Shown: piece by piece, positions 29,706 to 40,334 of the stretch | Numbering within the stretch: position 1 is the stretch's first letter | Layout: every line of letters begins with the position of its first letter | DNA from: Neptunomonas qingdaonensis | GTDB taxonomy: Bacteria; Pseudomonadota; Gammaproteobacteria; Pseudomonadales; Balneatricaceae | Reading direction: 5' to 3' | Length of the DNA stretch: 64,000 bases | Assembly: GCF_900113275.1 (NCBI RefSeq) | Contig: NZ_FOOU01000002.1 | Coordinates: forward strand, 392,141-456,140 | Notes under the pieces: generated by a model | What the model saw: the letters and a program-made list of their open reading frames with translations, nothing else | The model's database searches: none | What the model was told of the DNA's origin: nothing | Program-made: the position numbers and the translations under genes

Positions 29706-30689
29706 TTAACCGACCGTTTCGCCTTTAGCCTGGAGATCAGCATGATAAGAAGATCTTACCAGCGGTCCACTGGCTACATGGCTGAATCCTAGTTCTTTTG
29801 CAATCCGGGCAAACTCATCAAACTCGTCTGGAGTAACGAATCGATCGACCGGCAAGTGGCTGCGGCTTGGTTGCAGGTATTGACCAATCGTGAGCATGTT
29901 CACATTATGAGCACGCAGATCCTTCAATACCTCAATGATCTCTTCGTTGGTTTCACCGACACCGACCATCAGACCTGATTTAGTACGAATATCAGGACAT
30001 TTTTCTTTAAAGCCTTTGAGCAGATCCAGCGACCATTGATAGTCAGCGCCCGGACGCACCTTGCGGTAAAGTCTCGGCACTGTTTCAAGGTTATGGTTAA
30101 ACACGTCAGGCGGCGTCGCACTCAGAATATCCAGTGCAACGTCCATACGTCCTCTGAAGTCCGGCACTAACGTTTCAATCTGAATGGTCGAAGAACGCTG
30201 GCGCGTTTCAGAAATACAGTTGGCAATATGCTGTGCACCGCCATCCCGCAGATCATCGCGGTCGACTGATGTAATAACAACATAACGCAAACCCATATCG
30301 GTAATGGCTTCGGCTAACTCTCTTGGCTCGTTTTCAACCAGTGCATTAGGACGACCATGTGCCACATCACAGAACGGGCAACGACGTGTGCAGATATCAC
30401 CCATCACCATAAAAGTGGCTGTTCCGTTAGTGAAACACTCACCTATGTTCGGGCAGCTGGCCTCTTCGCAAACAGAAGCCAGATTATGCTGACGCAGCTT
30501 ATCTTTAATTCTTTTTACTTCTTTATTTGACCCCATTCGAACACGCAGCCACGCAGGCTTACGAGGCATTTCATCCTTTTCTGTCGGGATGACTTTGATG
30601 GGAATACGTGCCATTTTTTCAGCACCACGTAATTTAACACCCTGTTCCACCTTCACTACTGAAGAGGCTTTATCGGAACTGTTCGCCAT
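29706..30689 (-). CDS. lipA: Lipoyl synthase
   Basis: LipA inserts two sulphur atoms into octanoyl chains bound to lipoyl domains. It is a radical-SAM protein with two 4Fe-4S clusters. The auxiliary cluster cysteines are C74, C79 and C85 ([12 protein letters not shown]) and the SAM cluster cysteines C100, C104 and C107 (CTRRCPFC). At 327 aa it fits the family. lipB lies immediately upstream with a 1-base gap, so ybeD, lipB and lipA form one operon. Confidence 0.98.
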   Translation of the reverse strand: MANSSDKASSVVKVEQGVKLRGAEKMARIPIKVIPTEKDEMPRKPAWLRVRMGSNKEVKRIKDKLRQHNLASVCEEASCPNIGECFTNGTATFMVMGDICTRRCPFCDVAHGRPNALVENEPRELAEAITDMGLRYVVITSVDRDDLRDGGAQHIANCISETRQRSSTIQIETLVPDFRGRMDVALDILSATPPDVFNHNLETVPRLYRKVRPGADYQWSLDLLKGFKEKCPDIRTKSGLMVGVGETNEEIIEVLKDLRAHNVNMLTIGQYLQPSRSHLPVDRFVTPDEFDEFARIAKELGFSHVASGPLVRSSYHADLQAKGETVG

Positions 30690-30690
30690 A

Positions 30691-31347
30691 TTATTGTGAG
30701 TCCAAGGAAGTTTGATGATTAACGGAATTATAACCTATTTCTTTAGTCAAGTAATTCACAAGCCATTGCGTCGCTTGCTGAGGATCGGCATCGGCAACCA
30801 ATGTACACAACTGCGTCATCGCCATACCGGCATATCCACACGGGTTAATTCTTAAGAATGGTTCAAGATCCATATCAAGATTCAGCGCTAAACCATGAAA
30901 AGTACAACCACGACGCACTCTCAAGCCAAGCGAGGCAATTTTAGCATCACCTACGTAAACACCCGGCGCATCAGGTTTTGCATATGCATCAACAGCATAA
31001 TGCTGCAATGTAGCAATAACAGCCTTTTCCATTAACGTCACTACATCACGAACACCGAGCTTATTTCTGCGCAGATCCAGCAACAGATAGATAACCAGTT
31101 GTCCAGGGCCATGGTAAGTAACCTGGCCACCCCGATCGACTTGCACAACCGGTATATCGCCGGTTAAAAGCAGATGTTCTTCTTTTCCGGCCTGCCCCTG
31201 TGTAAAAACAGGTTCGTGCTGAAGTACCCAGATTTCATCCGCTGTTTCCGCGTTGCGCTGATCCGTAAATGCCTGCATTTTATGCCATATAGGCTGATAC
31301 GGCTGAATACCAAGATTGCGGACAATAACTGTATTATCAATAATCAT
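30691..31347 (-). CDS. lipB: Octanoyl-[acyl carrier protein] transferase
   Basis: LipB moves octanoyl from acyl carrier protein to lipoyl-domain lysines, the step before LipA. The 218-aa protein has the catalytic pair K136 and C170 ([14 protein letters not shown]), the [13 protein letters not shown] signature (71-83) and RRGCTFHG (145-152). Its ATG overlaps the ybeD stop by one base. Confidence 0.97.
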   Translation of the reverse strand: MIIDNTVIVRNLGIQPYQPIWHKMQAFTDQRNAETADEIWVLQHEPVFTQGQAGKEEHLLLTGDIPVVQVDRGGQVTYHGPGQLVIYLLLDLRRNKLGVRDVVTLMEKAVIATLQHYAVDAYAKPDAPGVYVGDAKIASLGLRVRRGCTFHGLALNLDMDLEPFLRINPCGYAGMAMTQLCTLVADADPQQATQWLVNYLTKEIGYNSVNHQTSLDSQ

Positions 31348-31619
31348 CAGATAACGATATGCACCCGGTCAGAAGCGATCAGTTCTTCGTGCAAGCTCTT
31401 AAGCTGCTCTTCACCGGTAGCCGTTATAAACATCCGAATCGATCGGTAGGTCCCTTTGCTGCTATCGCGAATCGTAATTCGGCTCACATCCAAATCTGGC
31501 ACATGCACCCTCATTACTTCGACTACAAATGTTTCAAAGTCATCCGAGTTTTTACCCACGACTTTAATCGGGTAATCAGGACAGGGAAATTCAATTTTTG
31601 GTGGTTGTTCTTGACTCAT
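31347..31619 (-). CDS. ybeD: YbeD/DUF493 family protein
   Basis: This 90-aa ferredoxin-like-fold protein is the conserved neighbour of lipB ([14 protein letters not shown] start, [10 protein letters not shown] and a DRVHIVI end). Its biochemical role is unsettled. It sits between a D-amino acid transaminase gene (2-base gap) and lipB, in what looks like one transcript. Confidence 0.94.
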   Translation of the reverse strand: MSQEQPPKIEFPCPDYPIKVVGKNSDDFETFVVEVMRVHVPDLDVSRITIRDSSKGTYRSIRMFITATGEEQLKSLHEELIASDRVHIVI

Positions 31620-31621
31620 GA

Positions 31622-32476
31622 TTACTCCCCCGTCATCAATTGATGCTGATAACGAGTAAAAATTTCAAACATTCGCTGCCAGACAGGCCCTTTTAACCCA
31701 TCACCGACAACATAATCATCTACCTGAAGCACAGGTACAATGGCTCTTGTCGAACTGGATATCCACACCTCATCGGCATTTATCAAGCGCTGATAATCAA
31801 TATCAGTTTCCTGACGTGGAATCCCATTCTGATCCGCCAGCTCAAGAATCAGAGCACGCGTTGTGCCACTGAGAATCTCAGTACCTATAGGTGGTGTATA
31901 AATCACACCGCGCTCAACAATGAAAAAATTACAGCTGGCGCCTTCCGTTAGTGTTCCATCACGCAGTAGAAGCGCTTCCTGCGCCCCCGCTTCTTTGGCT
32001 TGTTGCAGCACCAGAATATTGGGCAACAAACAAGTTGCTTTAATATCACAACGACGCCACCGCAGGTCTGCAGTGACAATAACCTTAATCCCTTCAACCC
32101 GCTCAATACCTTCCTGGTAAATATCACGAATAGGCTGACAACAGGCAAAGATAGTCGGCACCAGCTTGGGGTCAATAGCATGCACACGCTTGCCTGCACT
32201 ACCGCGTGTCACCTGTAAGTATACCGATAGATTACCGCTGCCATTTAACGCTACTAAGCGACTCAGCATAGATGCCCAGTCGAAATCCAGTTCGATCCGC
32301 AACGCCCGAAGACTATGCTCTAATCTCTGCAAATGTTCATCTAAACGAAAGCCTACCCCCTGATAAAAAGGAATAACCTCATAGACGCTGTCGCTAAACA
32401 AAAAGCCACGATCAAATACTGATATCTTGGCTTCTTCAGCCGGGACGTAGTGCCCGTTTAAATAGACTGTTTCCAT
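31622..32476 (-). CDS. dat: D-amino acid aminotransferase
   Basis: This is a fold-type IV PLP enzyme of 284 aa that should interconvert D-alanine and D-glutamate by transamination. PLP lysine is K146 in CDIKATCLLPN. The N-terminal METVYLNGHYVP and the catalytic FDRGFLFSDSVYE segment are typical of the D-AAT/branched-chain family. D-alanine supply fits its position beside dacA and cell-wall genes. I use ATG 32476; an upstream TTG is in frame, but it would overlap the terminator hairpin. Confidence 0.82.
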   Translation of the reverse strand: METVYLNGHYVPAEEAKISVFDRGFLFSDSVYEVIPFYQGVGFRLDEHLQRLEHSLRALRIELDFDWASMLSRLVALNGSGNLSVYLQVTRGSAGKRVHAIDPKLVPTIFACCQPIRDIYQEGIERVEGIKVIVTADLRWRRCDIKATCLLPNILVLQQAKEAGAQEALLLRDGTLTEGASCNFFIVERGVIYTPPIGTEILSGTTRALILELADQNGIPRQETDIDYQRLINADEVWISSSTRAIVPVLQVDDYVVGDGLKGPVWQRMFEIFTRYQHQLMTGE

Positions 32477-32493
32477 TATCACCAAAACGCAAA

Positions 32494-32517
32494 AGCTCAC
32501 ATTTTCAAATGTGAGCT
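32494..32517 (-). terminator. Hairpin between dacA and dat
   Basis: An 11-bp self-complementary stem (32494-32504 with 32507-32517) is followed on the minus strand by TTTGCGTTTTGG, which runs into the ribosome binding site of dat. It probably terminates most dacA transcripts while leaving some readthrough. Confidence 0.8.
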
Positions 32518-32546
32518 CATACAAAAACCAATTAAAAAGAATCTTA

Positions 32547-33704
32547 TCAGCTAATCAAGCTCATAAAAAATAACATAATGGTATGCCATATTTTCTTAAG
32601 TATGCCACCTTCAGAGACATTTTCCATTGCGACCAACGGAACACGGACTACATCTTCTCCGTTTAACGTCACGCGAACAGCGCCATATTCCTGTCCTTTA
32701 ATGACAGGCGCCTTAATGACCTTATCCACATCCATGGTAGCCTCTAATTGATCAGCCTGGCCACGAGGTATAGTTACAGCTAATGCTTCGTTCAATCCCA
32801 GATGCACCTGATCTTCAAGTCCACCCCATACTTTAGCGGTATTCAGCAGTTCGTCTGCGCCATAGAGTTTGTGTGTACGGAAGTAACGAAAAGCGTATGC
32901 CAATATTTTCTGGCTTTCCTGTGCTCTGGATTCTTCACTATTAGTGCCCATAACAACCGAAATAAGACGCATACCATCACGCTTTGCCGAAGCCACCAAA
33001 CAGTAGCCGGCTTCTTCCGTGTGTCCGGTTTTTATGCCATCGACCGTGTGATCACGCCATAACAACTTATTGCGATTAGGTTGGCGTATCTGATTATAGG
33101 TGTAATATTTTTCAGAATAGATGCCGTAGTGCTCAGGAAATTTCTGGATAATCGCTTTGGCAAGAATCGCCAAATCCATTGCTGTCGAGAAATGCCCCTC
33201 TGCCGGCAAACCTGTCGCGTTTGCAAAATGCGTATTATCCATACCCAGTAACTTGGCATGCTGGTTCATCAGATCAGCAAATGCCGATTCACTGCCGGCA
33301 ATATGCTCTGCAACAGCAACGGATGCATCATTACCCGACTGGATAATAATACCTTTCAACAGGTCATCCAGTTTTACCTGAGTACCTTCTTTGATAAACA
33401 TTCTCGAGCCTGGCGTTCTCCAGGCTTTTTCGCTGACCAGTACCAGATCATCCTTACCAATATTACCCTTATCAAGCTCATACTCAACGATATAGCTGGT
33501 CATCATTTTCGTCAGGCTTGCCGGTGCAAAACGCTCATCCGCTTTATCAGAAAGCACCACTTTACCCGTATCAGCATCCATCACCAGATAGGAAGTCGCT
33601 GAAACCTGGGGGGCAGAGGGCATCAGAGTAGTGGCGGCTTGCAGGTATCCCGTTGCAAGAAAAAGGCATAGAAAAGTAAAAAAGGCTGTTTTCAGTCTTT
33701 GCAC
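32547..33704 (-). CDS. dacA: D-alanyl-D-alanine carboxypeptidase (PBP5/6 family)
   Basis: DacA trims terminal D-alanine from peptidoglycan pentapeptides in the periplasm. The 385-aa protein has a signal peptide (residues 1-23), serine active site S63-L-T-K66, S123-G-N and K225-T-G, then a beta-rich C-terminal domain and an amphipathic membrane-anchor helix (ILKKIWHTIMLFFMSLI). The GTG start has AGGGA at good spacing. It belongs to a run of cell-wall genes. Confidence 0.96.
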   Translation of the reverse strand: MQRLKTAFFTFLCLFLATGYLQAATTLMPSAPQVSATSYLVMDADTGKVVLSDKADERFAPASLTKMMTSYIVEYELDKGNIGKDDLVLVSEKAWRTPGSRMFIKEGTQVKLDDLLKGIIIQSGNDASVAVAEHIAGSESAFADLMNQHAKLLGMDNTHFANATGLPAEGHFSTAMDLAILAKAIIQKFPEHYGIYSEKYYTYNQIRQPNRNKLLWRDHTVDGIKTGHTEEAGYCLVASAKRDGMRLISVVMGTNSEESRAQESQKILAYAFRYFRTHKLYGADELLNTAKVWGGLEDQVHLGLNEALAVTIPRGQADQLEATMDVDKVIKAPVIKGQEYGAVRVTLNGEDVVRVPLVAMENVSEGGILKKIWHTIMLFFMSLIS

Positions 33705-33805
33705 AGTAAATCCCTGAATAGGTAGGCTAGTTTGTTTCGAGAATAGACGCTAATCGTTGGATTTAGTTCTACTCAATTCATTTTTAATGGCGTATTAACA
33801 TTTAA

Positions 33806-34678
33806 TTACGGCAAGTTTACCAGATGTGCACCAAGAAACCCCCTTTGGGTGAGCTTTTCAATCATATTATCTACTTCATACTGGTTCGTTACAGGCCCCA
33901 GTAAAACCCGGTAGAGTCTGCCGCTTGCCCGCTCAATATTATTCACGTGGGCTACGTGCATAAAATCCCCCCCCAACTGACTCGCCACATTACGTGCTGA
34001 CGCTTCAGCCGAGTATGCCCCAACCTGAAGGTAGCGGCCGGCGGCCAGAGTATTCGATGCCACTGAAGGCGCCAACACTGCTGGCGTTGCTGAAGGCGTG
34101 ATATTTTTTTGTGGTTCTGTCGCCGCAACCATTTTAGAGGCATTCCAGGTGATGGGGTTGATCGCCTCCACTTCAACATGAGCAGTTCCGTGGCGTAACA
34201 CACCTAGCTTGGAAGCGGCCGCATAAGAGAGATCGATGATCCTGCCCCGATGGAATGGCCCACGGTCATTAACCCGCACAATCACCTGCCGGCCATTGGC
34301 CAGATTAGTCACCTTGGCGTACGTCGGTATAGGTAATGACTTATGTGCAGCGGTCATCTTGTACATATCGTAAGTTTCACCGTTTGATGTCAGATGTCCA
34401 TGAAACTTATTACCGTACCAGGAAGCTCCGCCACGCTCACGATAGCCATCCGAATCATCGAGAACTGAATACTGTTTACCAAAGACACTGTAAGTGCTTT
34501 TGTTTCCACCGCGGCTGCGCGGTTCAACTTTAGGCACTGCATCGGGAACATTAGAGACATCAACAGGCCCAGACGGCCCGTGATCATGTTCAATACTGTA
34601 ACGGCTCGTGCTTTTTTTGCTGGCACATCCACTGAGCAGCAACGCAAATATTGAAAAAGATAAAACGATAAGTTTCAT
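33806..34678 (-). CDS. rlpA: Septal-ring lytic transglycosylase RlpA
   Basis: RlpA cleaves denuded glycan strands at the division site. The 290-aa lipoprotein has lipobox LLSGC with the Cys at residue 18, a double-psi beta-barrel domain (about 85-175; GGASWYGNKFHG, VRVNDRGPF, IDLSYAAA) and a C-terminal SPOR domain (about 212-288) that binds denuded peptidoglycan. I use ATG 34678, which has AAGGG 9 bases upstream. It abuts mltB. Confidence 0.95.
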   Translation of the reverse strand: MKLIVLSFSIFALLLSGCASKKSTSRYSIEHDHGPSGPVDVSNVPDAVPKVEPRSRGGNKSTYSVFGKQYSVLDDSDGYRERGGASWYGNKFHGHLTSNGETYDMYKMTAAHKSLPIPTYAKVTNLANGRQVIVRVNDRGPFHRGRIIDLSYAAASKLGVLRHGTAHVEVEAINPITWNASKMVAATEPQKNITPSATPAVLAPSVASNTLAAGRYLQVGAYSAEASARNVASQLGGDFMHVAHVNNIERASGRLYRVLLGPVTNQYEVDNMIEKLTQRGFLGAHLVNLP

Positions 34679-34684
34679 ACTCAA

Positions 34685-35713
34685 TTACCCTTTCACGCCA
34701 AGTCGTTTTTCCGCCGCATGAATCGCTACCTTTTCAGCCACTATGGCCTGGCTTAGCTCATATACTGCCATTGCATATAAGCGACTTCGATTATAACGAG
34801 TAATCACATAATAGTTGTTTAAGCCTAACCAAAAACTTTCAACCTCTTTATCCTTCATGCGCAATAAAACAGCCGCTTGTTCTTGCGGATAACTCTGATC
34901 AATTTTAACTCCGAATGCGGCCCACTCAGACACTAAGCGCTTCGGCCTCTCCCCTGTATTGAGGTCAGCTTCAGGAACCGTCCCTTTTAACCTTACTTCA
35001 ATAACCGTTTCACCCTGTGGCTGCCAGCCATGCTGTACAAAATAATTGGCGACACTACCAATAGCATCGACAGGATTACTCCACAAATCCCGTTTACCAT
35101 CGCGATCAAAGTCCACCGCATAGGCCAAAAAGCTCGAAGGCATAAACTGCCCATACCCCATTGCTCCGGCATACGAGCTTTTCAAATCAACGACTTCTCT
35201 GTTTTCATCTCGAGCGAGTATCAAAAGATCTTTCAGCTGCTCCTGAAAAAACTCAGCCCGACGGGGATAATCAAACCCCAGCGTGGCCAGCGCATCAAGC
35301 GCCCTGTAACTACCAACATTTCGTCCATAATGAGTTTCAATACCGATAATAGACACGATAATCTCTGCCGGCACACCATATACTTGTTCAGCCCGCTGAA
35401 GCGTTTCCGCATGTTCGTTCCAAAAATCGACACCACGGGTTATGCGCTTTGGTTGCACGAACAGTTTACGATACCCGCCCCAATCCAGTCGCTTTTCGGC
35501 AGGCCGGTTCATTGCATTCAATATCGAATCTTTCTTTTCAGCATGGGCTAAAATGGAGCGCAGATAGTCAGCACTGAAGGCTTCTGCCTGCATTTTTTCA
35601 AGCCACTTCTCAGCCTCCGGGTGCTGACTATACCCGCCGGTTTCATTACCCTGAACGAAACAGGAAAACATCAACGCCAATAATCCGATCTTTCTTTTCC
35701 CGCTCAATTTCAT
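34685..35713 (-). CDS. mltB: Lytic murein transglycosylase B
   Basis: MltB cuts the MurNAc-GlcNAc bond to leave 1,6-anhydroMurNAc. The 342-aa protein has a hydrophobic signal peptide (MKLSGKRKIGLLALMFSCFV) and the family catalytic glutamate in SIIGIETHYGRNVGSY (E126 from this start). No lipobox is obvious, so it may be soluble in the periplasm, unlike E. coli MltB. I use ATG 35713; the GTG at 35725 overlaps rodA. It lies between rodA and rlpA. Confidence 0.93.
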   Translation of the reverse strand: MKLSGKRKIGLLALMFSCFVQGNETGGYSQHPEAEKWLEKMQAEAFSADYLRSILAHAEKKDSILNAMNRPAEKRLDWGGYRKLFVQPKRITRGVDFWNEHAETLQRAEQVYGVPAEIIVSIIGIETHYGRNVGSYRALDALATLGFDYPRRAEFFQEQLKDLLILARDENREVVDLKSSYAGAMGYGQFMPSSFLAYAVDFDRDGKRDLWSNPVDAIGSVANYFVQHGWQPQGETVIEVRLKGTVPEADLNTGERPKRLVSEWAAFGVKIDQSYPQEQAAVLLRMKDKEVESFWLGLNNYYVITRYNRSRLYAMAVYELSQAIVAEKVAIHAAEKRLGVKG

Positions 35714-35721
35714 CTGCGTAC

Positions 35722-36870
35722 TCACCTCATCACCATCTGTTTATGGCTATAGACAGACATCAAAATACCAAAACCAGCCATTAGAGTAACTATAGACGTA
35801 CCGCCATAACTAATCATAGGCAATGGCACTCCCACTACCGGTAATAACCCACTCACCATACCAATATTAACGACCACATATACGAAAAAAGTTAACACGA
35901 TACTACCGGCAACCAGTCGGCCAAAACTACCTGAAACCCGCGTCGCCATCCATAACCCACGACCAATAATAAGAATATAAATAAACAGCAGCACCGCGAC
36001 GCCTACAAAGCCTAACTCTTCAGCAATAACGGCAATAATAAAATCGGTATGGGATTCAGGCAAAAAGTCCAACTGCGACTGAGTTCCACCCAGCCAACCT
36101 TTACCCCAGACTCCCCCTGATCCTATGGCCGTTTTTGATTGAATGATATTCCAACCGGACCCAAGCGGATCACTTTCCGGGTCCATAAATGTTAGCACCC
36201 GTTGTCGCTGGTAATCCTTCATCACCATCCATAAACCAGGCAATGCTGCAGCGGCTATACCTAATGCACCTAAAATATAACGCCAGCGAATGCCAGAAAA
36301 AAGCAGGACAAACACACCGGAAGCGGCAATCAACAGAGAGGTCCCTAAATCCGGCTGCTTCATGATCAAAACCGTCGGCATACCTATAAGAACAAGGCTG
36401 ACCAGCGAGTGTTTAAAACTCGGAGGTAGCGACCTTCCCGCCAGATAGCACGCCACCATAAGGGGCAATATGAGTTTCATAACCTCCGAAGGCTGAAACC
36501 GAAACCCCGGCAAAGCGATCCAGCGTTGCGCCCCTTTTGCTCCCACGCCAAAAAACATGACCATCAAGAGAAGCACAACGCCTGCCGCATACACCCAGGG
36601 TGCCCAGCGGATCAGAATACGCGGGCTGAACTGCGCAAGTACGATCAGCACGGCAAAACCGGCACCAATACGAATCGCCTGCCTGATGACGTAATCAACA
36701 TCTTGTCCTGAGGCGCTATACAGTACGAACAGTCCAAAACAGCACAATACAAACAGGAAAAACAGCATCCAGGCATCCAGATGTGTATAGCTCCACCAGC
36801 CTTTTTTACGGCGCAGATGATGCCCGGCTTCTGGCATGCTCCGTTCAAAGTCACGACTATTCATGCGCAA
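35722..36870 (-). CDS. rodA: Peptidoglycan glycosyltransferase RodA
   Basis: RodA (MrdB) is the SEDS-family polymerase that makes peptidoglycan during elongation with PBP2. The 382-aa inner-membrane protein has about ten membrane spans and the family signatures KAIGSGGVWGKG-like (TAIGSGGVWGKGW, about 247-259) and the C-terminal PMISYGGTS. It overlaps the end of mrdA by 14 bases, so the complex partners are co-translated. Confidence 0.97.
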   Translation of the reverse strand: MRMNSRDFERSMPEAGHHLRRKKGWWSYTHLDAWMLFFLFVLCCFGLFVLYSASGQDVDYVIRQAIRIGAGFAVLIVLAQFSPRILIRWAPWVYAAGVVLLLMVMFFGVGAKGAQRWIALPGFRFQPSEVMKLILPLMVACYLAGRSLPPSFKHSLVSLVLIGMPTVLIMKQPDLGTSLLIAASGVFVLLFSGIRWRYILGALGIAAAALPGLWMVMKDYQRQRVLTFMDPESDPLGSGWNIIQSKTAIGSGGVWGKGWLGGTQSQLDFLPESHTDFIIAVIAEELGFVGVAVLLFIYILIIGRGLWMATRVSGSFGRLVAGSIVLTFFVYVVVNIGMVSGLLPVVGVPLPMISYGGTSIVTLMAGFGILMSVYSHKQMVMR

Positions 36871-38773
36871 TGCCTACCAGATCAGCGTCTTCAACTGATG
36901 GATCAATACCTAACAAATATGCATCCATCACTTTACGCGCCAGTGGTGCTGCCGTACTCGAACCTCCGCCACCATTTTCAACAATAACAGCCAAGGCGAT
37001 TTTAGGCTTGTCCGCAGGCGCAAAGGCCAGAAAAAGTGCATGATCATGGAAACGTTTATCGAGCTTATCCCGGTCATAACGCTCATCTTGCTTGATGCCA
37101 ACCACTTGCGCTGTGCCGGTTTTCCCGGCAATTTGATAAGGCGCATCCAATCCTATTTTACGTGCAGTTCCGCGCGGGCCATGCACTACCTCAACCATAT
37201 TTTCAACAATTATGTCCCAATACTCCGGGTGTTTAAGCTTTACATCTTCAGGGTAGGAACGCGGATTCGGAAGTTCAGGCATCGCAATCTTTAACGCACC
37301 ATTTTCATCCATGTTACGTACCCCTTTAAGAAGTCTGGGCTGCACCCATTTACCACGATTAGCCAGCACTGTGGCGGCGGTGGCAAGCTGTAATGGTGTT
37401 GTCAGCAAAAAACCCTGGCCAATACTTAAATTCAATGAATCTCCTGGATACCAGGGCAACTTATACTTATTGCGCTTCCACTCCCGGGAAGGCAGAATAC
37501 CGTTTAACGCCTCTGGCAAGTCCAGACTGGTAACCTGACCAAAACCAAAGCTGCCTAAATAATCCGACATGGGATCAATGCCCATTCGGTAGCCTGCATC
37601 ATAAAACCAGACATCGCAAGATTGCGCGAAAGCAAGCTTCATATCGACTTTGCCATGACCACCACGTTTCCAATCGCGGTATTTTCGTCCACCGTGCGTT
37701 AGGGTATAAAAACCAGGATCCCAAACCGTATGTGTCGCCGATACGGTCTCCGAATCCACTGCCGCCAGGCCTATAATCGGCTTAATCGTTGAGGCAGGCG
37801 GGTAGCGGCCACGTAACGCCCGGTTGAATAGTGGCAGGTCTGGTGAATCACGTAATGCCGAATAGTCAGCTGTAGAGATGCCGGTAACGAAAAGGTTAGG
37901 ATCATAACCAGGCGTCGATACCAACGCTATAATGCCACCTGTCTCAGGATCAATCGCAACAATAGACGCTTTTTCTCCCTCCACCAGCTTTTCAGTAATC
38001 TGCTGTAATCTCAGATCAATAAATAGCTGCAGATCCTGGCCAGGTACCGGTTCAGTCCGCTCCAGTATACGCATTACCCGGCCGCGTGCATTGGTCTCAA
38101 CTTTCTGCATTCCTACTGAACCATGCAGTATCGGCTCATAGAATTTCTCAATGCCTAGTTTGCCAATGTAATTAGTGCCTGCGTACGCTTTAGGATCAGT
38201 CTGCTGCAGCTCTTTTTCATTAATCCGCCCGACATACCCCATCGCATGCACCAGAGTTTCGCCATAAGGATAATAGCGTATCAAATCGGCTTCGACCTGA
38301 ACGCCAGGCAGACGATGGTAATTGACGGCCAGTTTAGCAATTTCCTCTTCGGTAAGACGAAATCTGACCGGCACTGTTTCATAAGGACGACGGCGCTGAC
38401 TCAGCCGTTTTTTGAAAGATTCGATATCTTTATCGCTGATATCAATAATATTTTGCAACGCTGAAAGGGTTGAATCGAGCTCTTTGCCGACCTCTTCTTT
38501 AAGCAGAGTAACACTGTAACTGGGGCGATTATCCGCCAACAAAATCCCACTTGTGTCATATATAAGGCCGCGCGTAGGTGCAACCGGTTGCAGCTGCACG
38601 CGGTTCTGTTCCGACATGGCGGCAAAACGGTCATATTGAAGCACTTGCAGATAGTAGAGCCGCCCCAGCAGCACAGCGATCAGCAGCAGTACAATAATAA
38701 ATGCAAGAAACGCCCGAAAAGAAAAGGTTCGGCCTTCCTGAGAATGGTCTTTTAAACGCTCAAATCGGGACAT
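36857..38773 (-). CDS. mrdA: Penicillin-binding protein 2
   Basis: PBP2 is the transpeptidase of the elongasome. The 638-aa protein has one N-terminal membrane span (about 20-40), a pedestal domain (about 60-230) and a transpeptidase domain with active serine S328 in S-T-I-K331, then SCD-type motif (SCDVWFYDAG), and KTGTAQ near the C-terminus. Its upstream neighbour rlmH and downstream rodA share the strand with tiny gaps, the standard gammaproteobacterial arrangement. Confidence 0.97.
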   Translation of the reverse strand: MSRFERLKDHSQEGRTFSFRAFLAFIIVLLLIAVLLGRLYYLQVLQYDRFAAMSEQNRVQLQPVAPTRGLIYDTSGILLADNRPSYSVTLLKEEVGKELDSTLSALQNIIDISDKDIESFKKRLSQRRRPYETVPVRFRLTEEEIAKLAVNYHRLPGVQVEADLIRYYPYGETLVHAMGYVGRINEKELQQTDPKAYAGTNYIGKLGIEKFYEPILHGSVGMQKVETNARGRVMRILERTEPVPGQDLQLFIDLRLQQITEKLVEGEKASIVAIDPETGGIIALVSTPGYDPNLFVTGISTADYSALRDSPDLPLFNRALRGRYPPASTIKPIIGLAAVDSETVSATHTVWDPGFYTLTHGGRKYRDWKRGGHGKVDMKLAFAQSCDVWFYDAGYRMGIDPMSDYLGSFGFGQVTSLDLPEALNGILPSREWKRNKYKLPWYPGDSLNLSIGQGFLLTTPLQLATAATVLANRGKWVQPRLLKGVRNMDENGALKIAMPELPNPRSYPEDVKLKHPEYWDIIVENMVEVVHGPRGTARKIGLDAPYQIAGKTGTAQVVGIKQDERYDRDKLDKRFHDHALFLAFAPADKPKIALAVIVENGGGGSSTAAPLARKVMDAYLLGIDPSVEDADLVGIAHE

Positions 38774-38775
38774 AG

Positions 38776-39243
38776 CTACTTATGATACGGGTGACCTTGA
38801 ATAATTGTCCAAGCCCGGTAAACCTGCTCGGCAAGAATAACGCGCACTAAAGGATGAGGAAGGGTCAAACCCGACAAAGACCATTTCTGATCAGCCAGAG
38901 CGACACAACGAGGATCCAGACCATCAGGGCCACCGACTAATAAGGAAATATTACGACCATCCATCTGCCACTCACTGACCTTATCAGCCAACTGCTCTGT
39001 CGACCATGAACGACCCTGCACTTCCAATGCGATAATGCGATCCCCTTTGGGAATCGCCGCCAACATAGCATCACCTTCCTGACGAATCGCACGCGCCATA
39101 TCGGCCCCTTTACCACGGTGCCCCAAAGGTAGCTCAATCAATTCCAGCGTCATTTCATGAGGGAGGCGTTTGCTGTATTCGTGGAAACCTGTCGTTACCC
39201 AATCAGGCATTTTTCCACCCACAGCCAGCAACCGAATCTTCAT
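38776..39243 (-). CDS. rlmH: 23S rRNA pseudouridine-1915 N3-methyltransferase
   Basis: RlmH is a SPOUT methyltransferase that methylates pseudouridine 1915 in helix 69 of assembled 70S ribosomes. The 155-aa protein has the knot region [11 protein letters not shown] (100-110) and a C-terminal [14 protein letters not shown]. It overlaps rsfS by 4 bases and precedes mrdA by 2 bases. Confidence 0.97.
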   Translation of the reverse strand: MKIRLLAVGGKMPDWVTTGFHEYSKRLPHEMTLELIELPLGHRGKGADMARAIRQEGDAMLAAIPKGDRIIALEVQGRSWSTEQLADKVSEWQMDGRNISLLVGGPDGLDPRCVALADQKWSLSGLTLPHPLVRVILAEQVYRAWTIIQGHPYHK

Positions 39244-39617
39244 CCTTTCAGAACACTCACATTTGCCTCAGCTGTCTCATCGTCCAATGGATCAAAACGC
39301 CATAAACGCTCTAAATCGTAATAGCTTCTGGCATCCGGCATCATGATATGGACGACCAATTCACCCAAATCAACCAATACCCAATCACCATCACTCTGCC
39401 CTTCTGTGCCAAGGGGTTCGACACCCGCCTGCTTCACTTTGTCAGATACTGCCTGAGCTAATGACACTACGTGCCGCTTTGATGTTCCACTGGCGATCAG
39501 CATGAAATCTGTAATACTCGATTTACCACGCACATCAATCACATCGATATCCCGCGCTTTCACATCATCAAGCGCTTCACGTACTAGTGCAATAAGTTGC
39601 TCAGTTTGCATCGACAA
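39240..39617 (-). CDS. rsfS: Ribosomal silencing factor RsfS
   Basis: RsfS binds ribosomal protein L14 and blocks subunit joining in starvation. The 125-aa protein has the family marks [29 protein letters not shown] and [10 protein letters not shown]. The TTG at 39617 abuts the nadD stop and has AGGA 7 bases before it. An ATG two codons later (39611) is the alternative, with wider spacing. It links nadD and rlmH. Confidence 0.95.
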   Translation of the reverse strand: MSMQTEQLIALVREALDDVKARDIDVIDVRGKSSITDFMLIASGTSKRHVVSLAQAVSDKVKQAGVEPLGTEGQSDGDWVLVDLGELVVHIMMPDARSYYDLERLWRFDPLDDETAEANVSVLKG

Positions 39618-40334
39618 TTAACTATCCTTTTTTGAAAAATAAAGTTTATGTTCTTGTATAAAATTCCAGACGCCATCCGGTAACAGATACCGGGGGGACT
39701 GTCCGTTAGCAATCAGTTCACGGATATAGGTGGCTGAAATACTCAACGGTGTTAACTCGTGAACCAGAATGGAGCCTGCTGACTGTGTCAGGATATCACT
39801 TTTTCGCTCAACCTGATGCTTTGCCAACAACTGCTTTAAGACCTGATTCGGTTTAAAATGGTAACCGGGGCGTGCCACAACAATGATATGACAATATTCA
39901 AGGTACTCATCAAAGCGAAACCATTGATCAAATGACAGAAAAGAATCCATTCCCACTACCATACAGACCGGCTTTGCCAGACCAAGTTCCTTACGTAACA
40001 TTTCCAATGTGTAAATTGTGAATGATGGCCGATCAGACATAATCTCCCGGGGATCACAACGCAAGGCACTTTCACCGTCAATGGCTTGCTCTACCATGGC
40101 TAAACGGGCTTTCGCTGTAGACCCTGGCGTTTCGCGGTGTACTGGCACATTGGCAGGCATCAGATAAACATGCCCGACACTCAACCATTGCTGTATTTCC
40201 AGTGCCGTTCTGAGGTGCCCGAAATGGATGGGGTCAAAAGTCCCACCCATGAACACATGCGCACTGTTGGCGTGCTCGTCTGAAGAACTACCTAAAGAGC
40301 TGCCTACAGAGTTATTTGCGTGTATGACCGTCAC
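39618..40334 (-). CDS. nadD: Nicotinate-nucleotide adenylyltransferase
   Basis: NadD makes nicotinic acid adenine dinucleotide from NaMN and ATP in NAD synthesis. The nucleotide-binding motif is [12 protein letters not shown] (about 30-41), and the ISATYIRE motif lies near the C-terminal end. The GTG start, at 40334 inside proA, gives 238 aa with a non-conserved 28-residue N-terminus rich in Ser and Asn; no other start precedes the GGTFDP motif except one Met directly before it. The true start is uncertain. Confidence 0.9.
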   Translation of the reverse strand: MTVIHANNSVGSSLGSSSDEHANSAHVFMGGTFDPIHFGHLRTALEIQQWLSVGHVYLMPANVPVHRETPGSTAKARLAMVEQAIDGESALRCDPREIMSDRPSFTIYTLEMLRKELGLAKPVCMVVGMDSFLSFDQWFRFDEYLEYCHIIVVARPGYHFKPNQVLKQLLAKHQVERKSDILTQSAGSILVHELTPLSISATYIRELIANGQSPRYLLPDGVWNFIQEHKLYFSKKDS

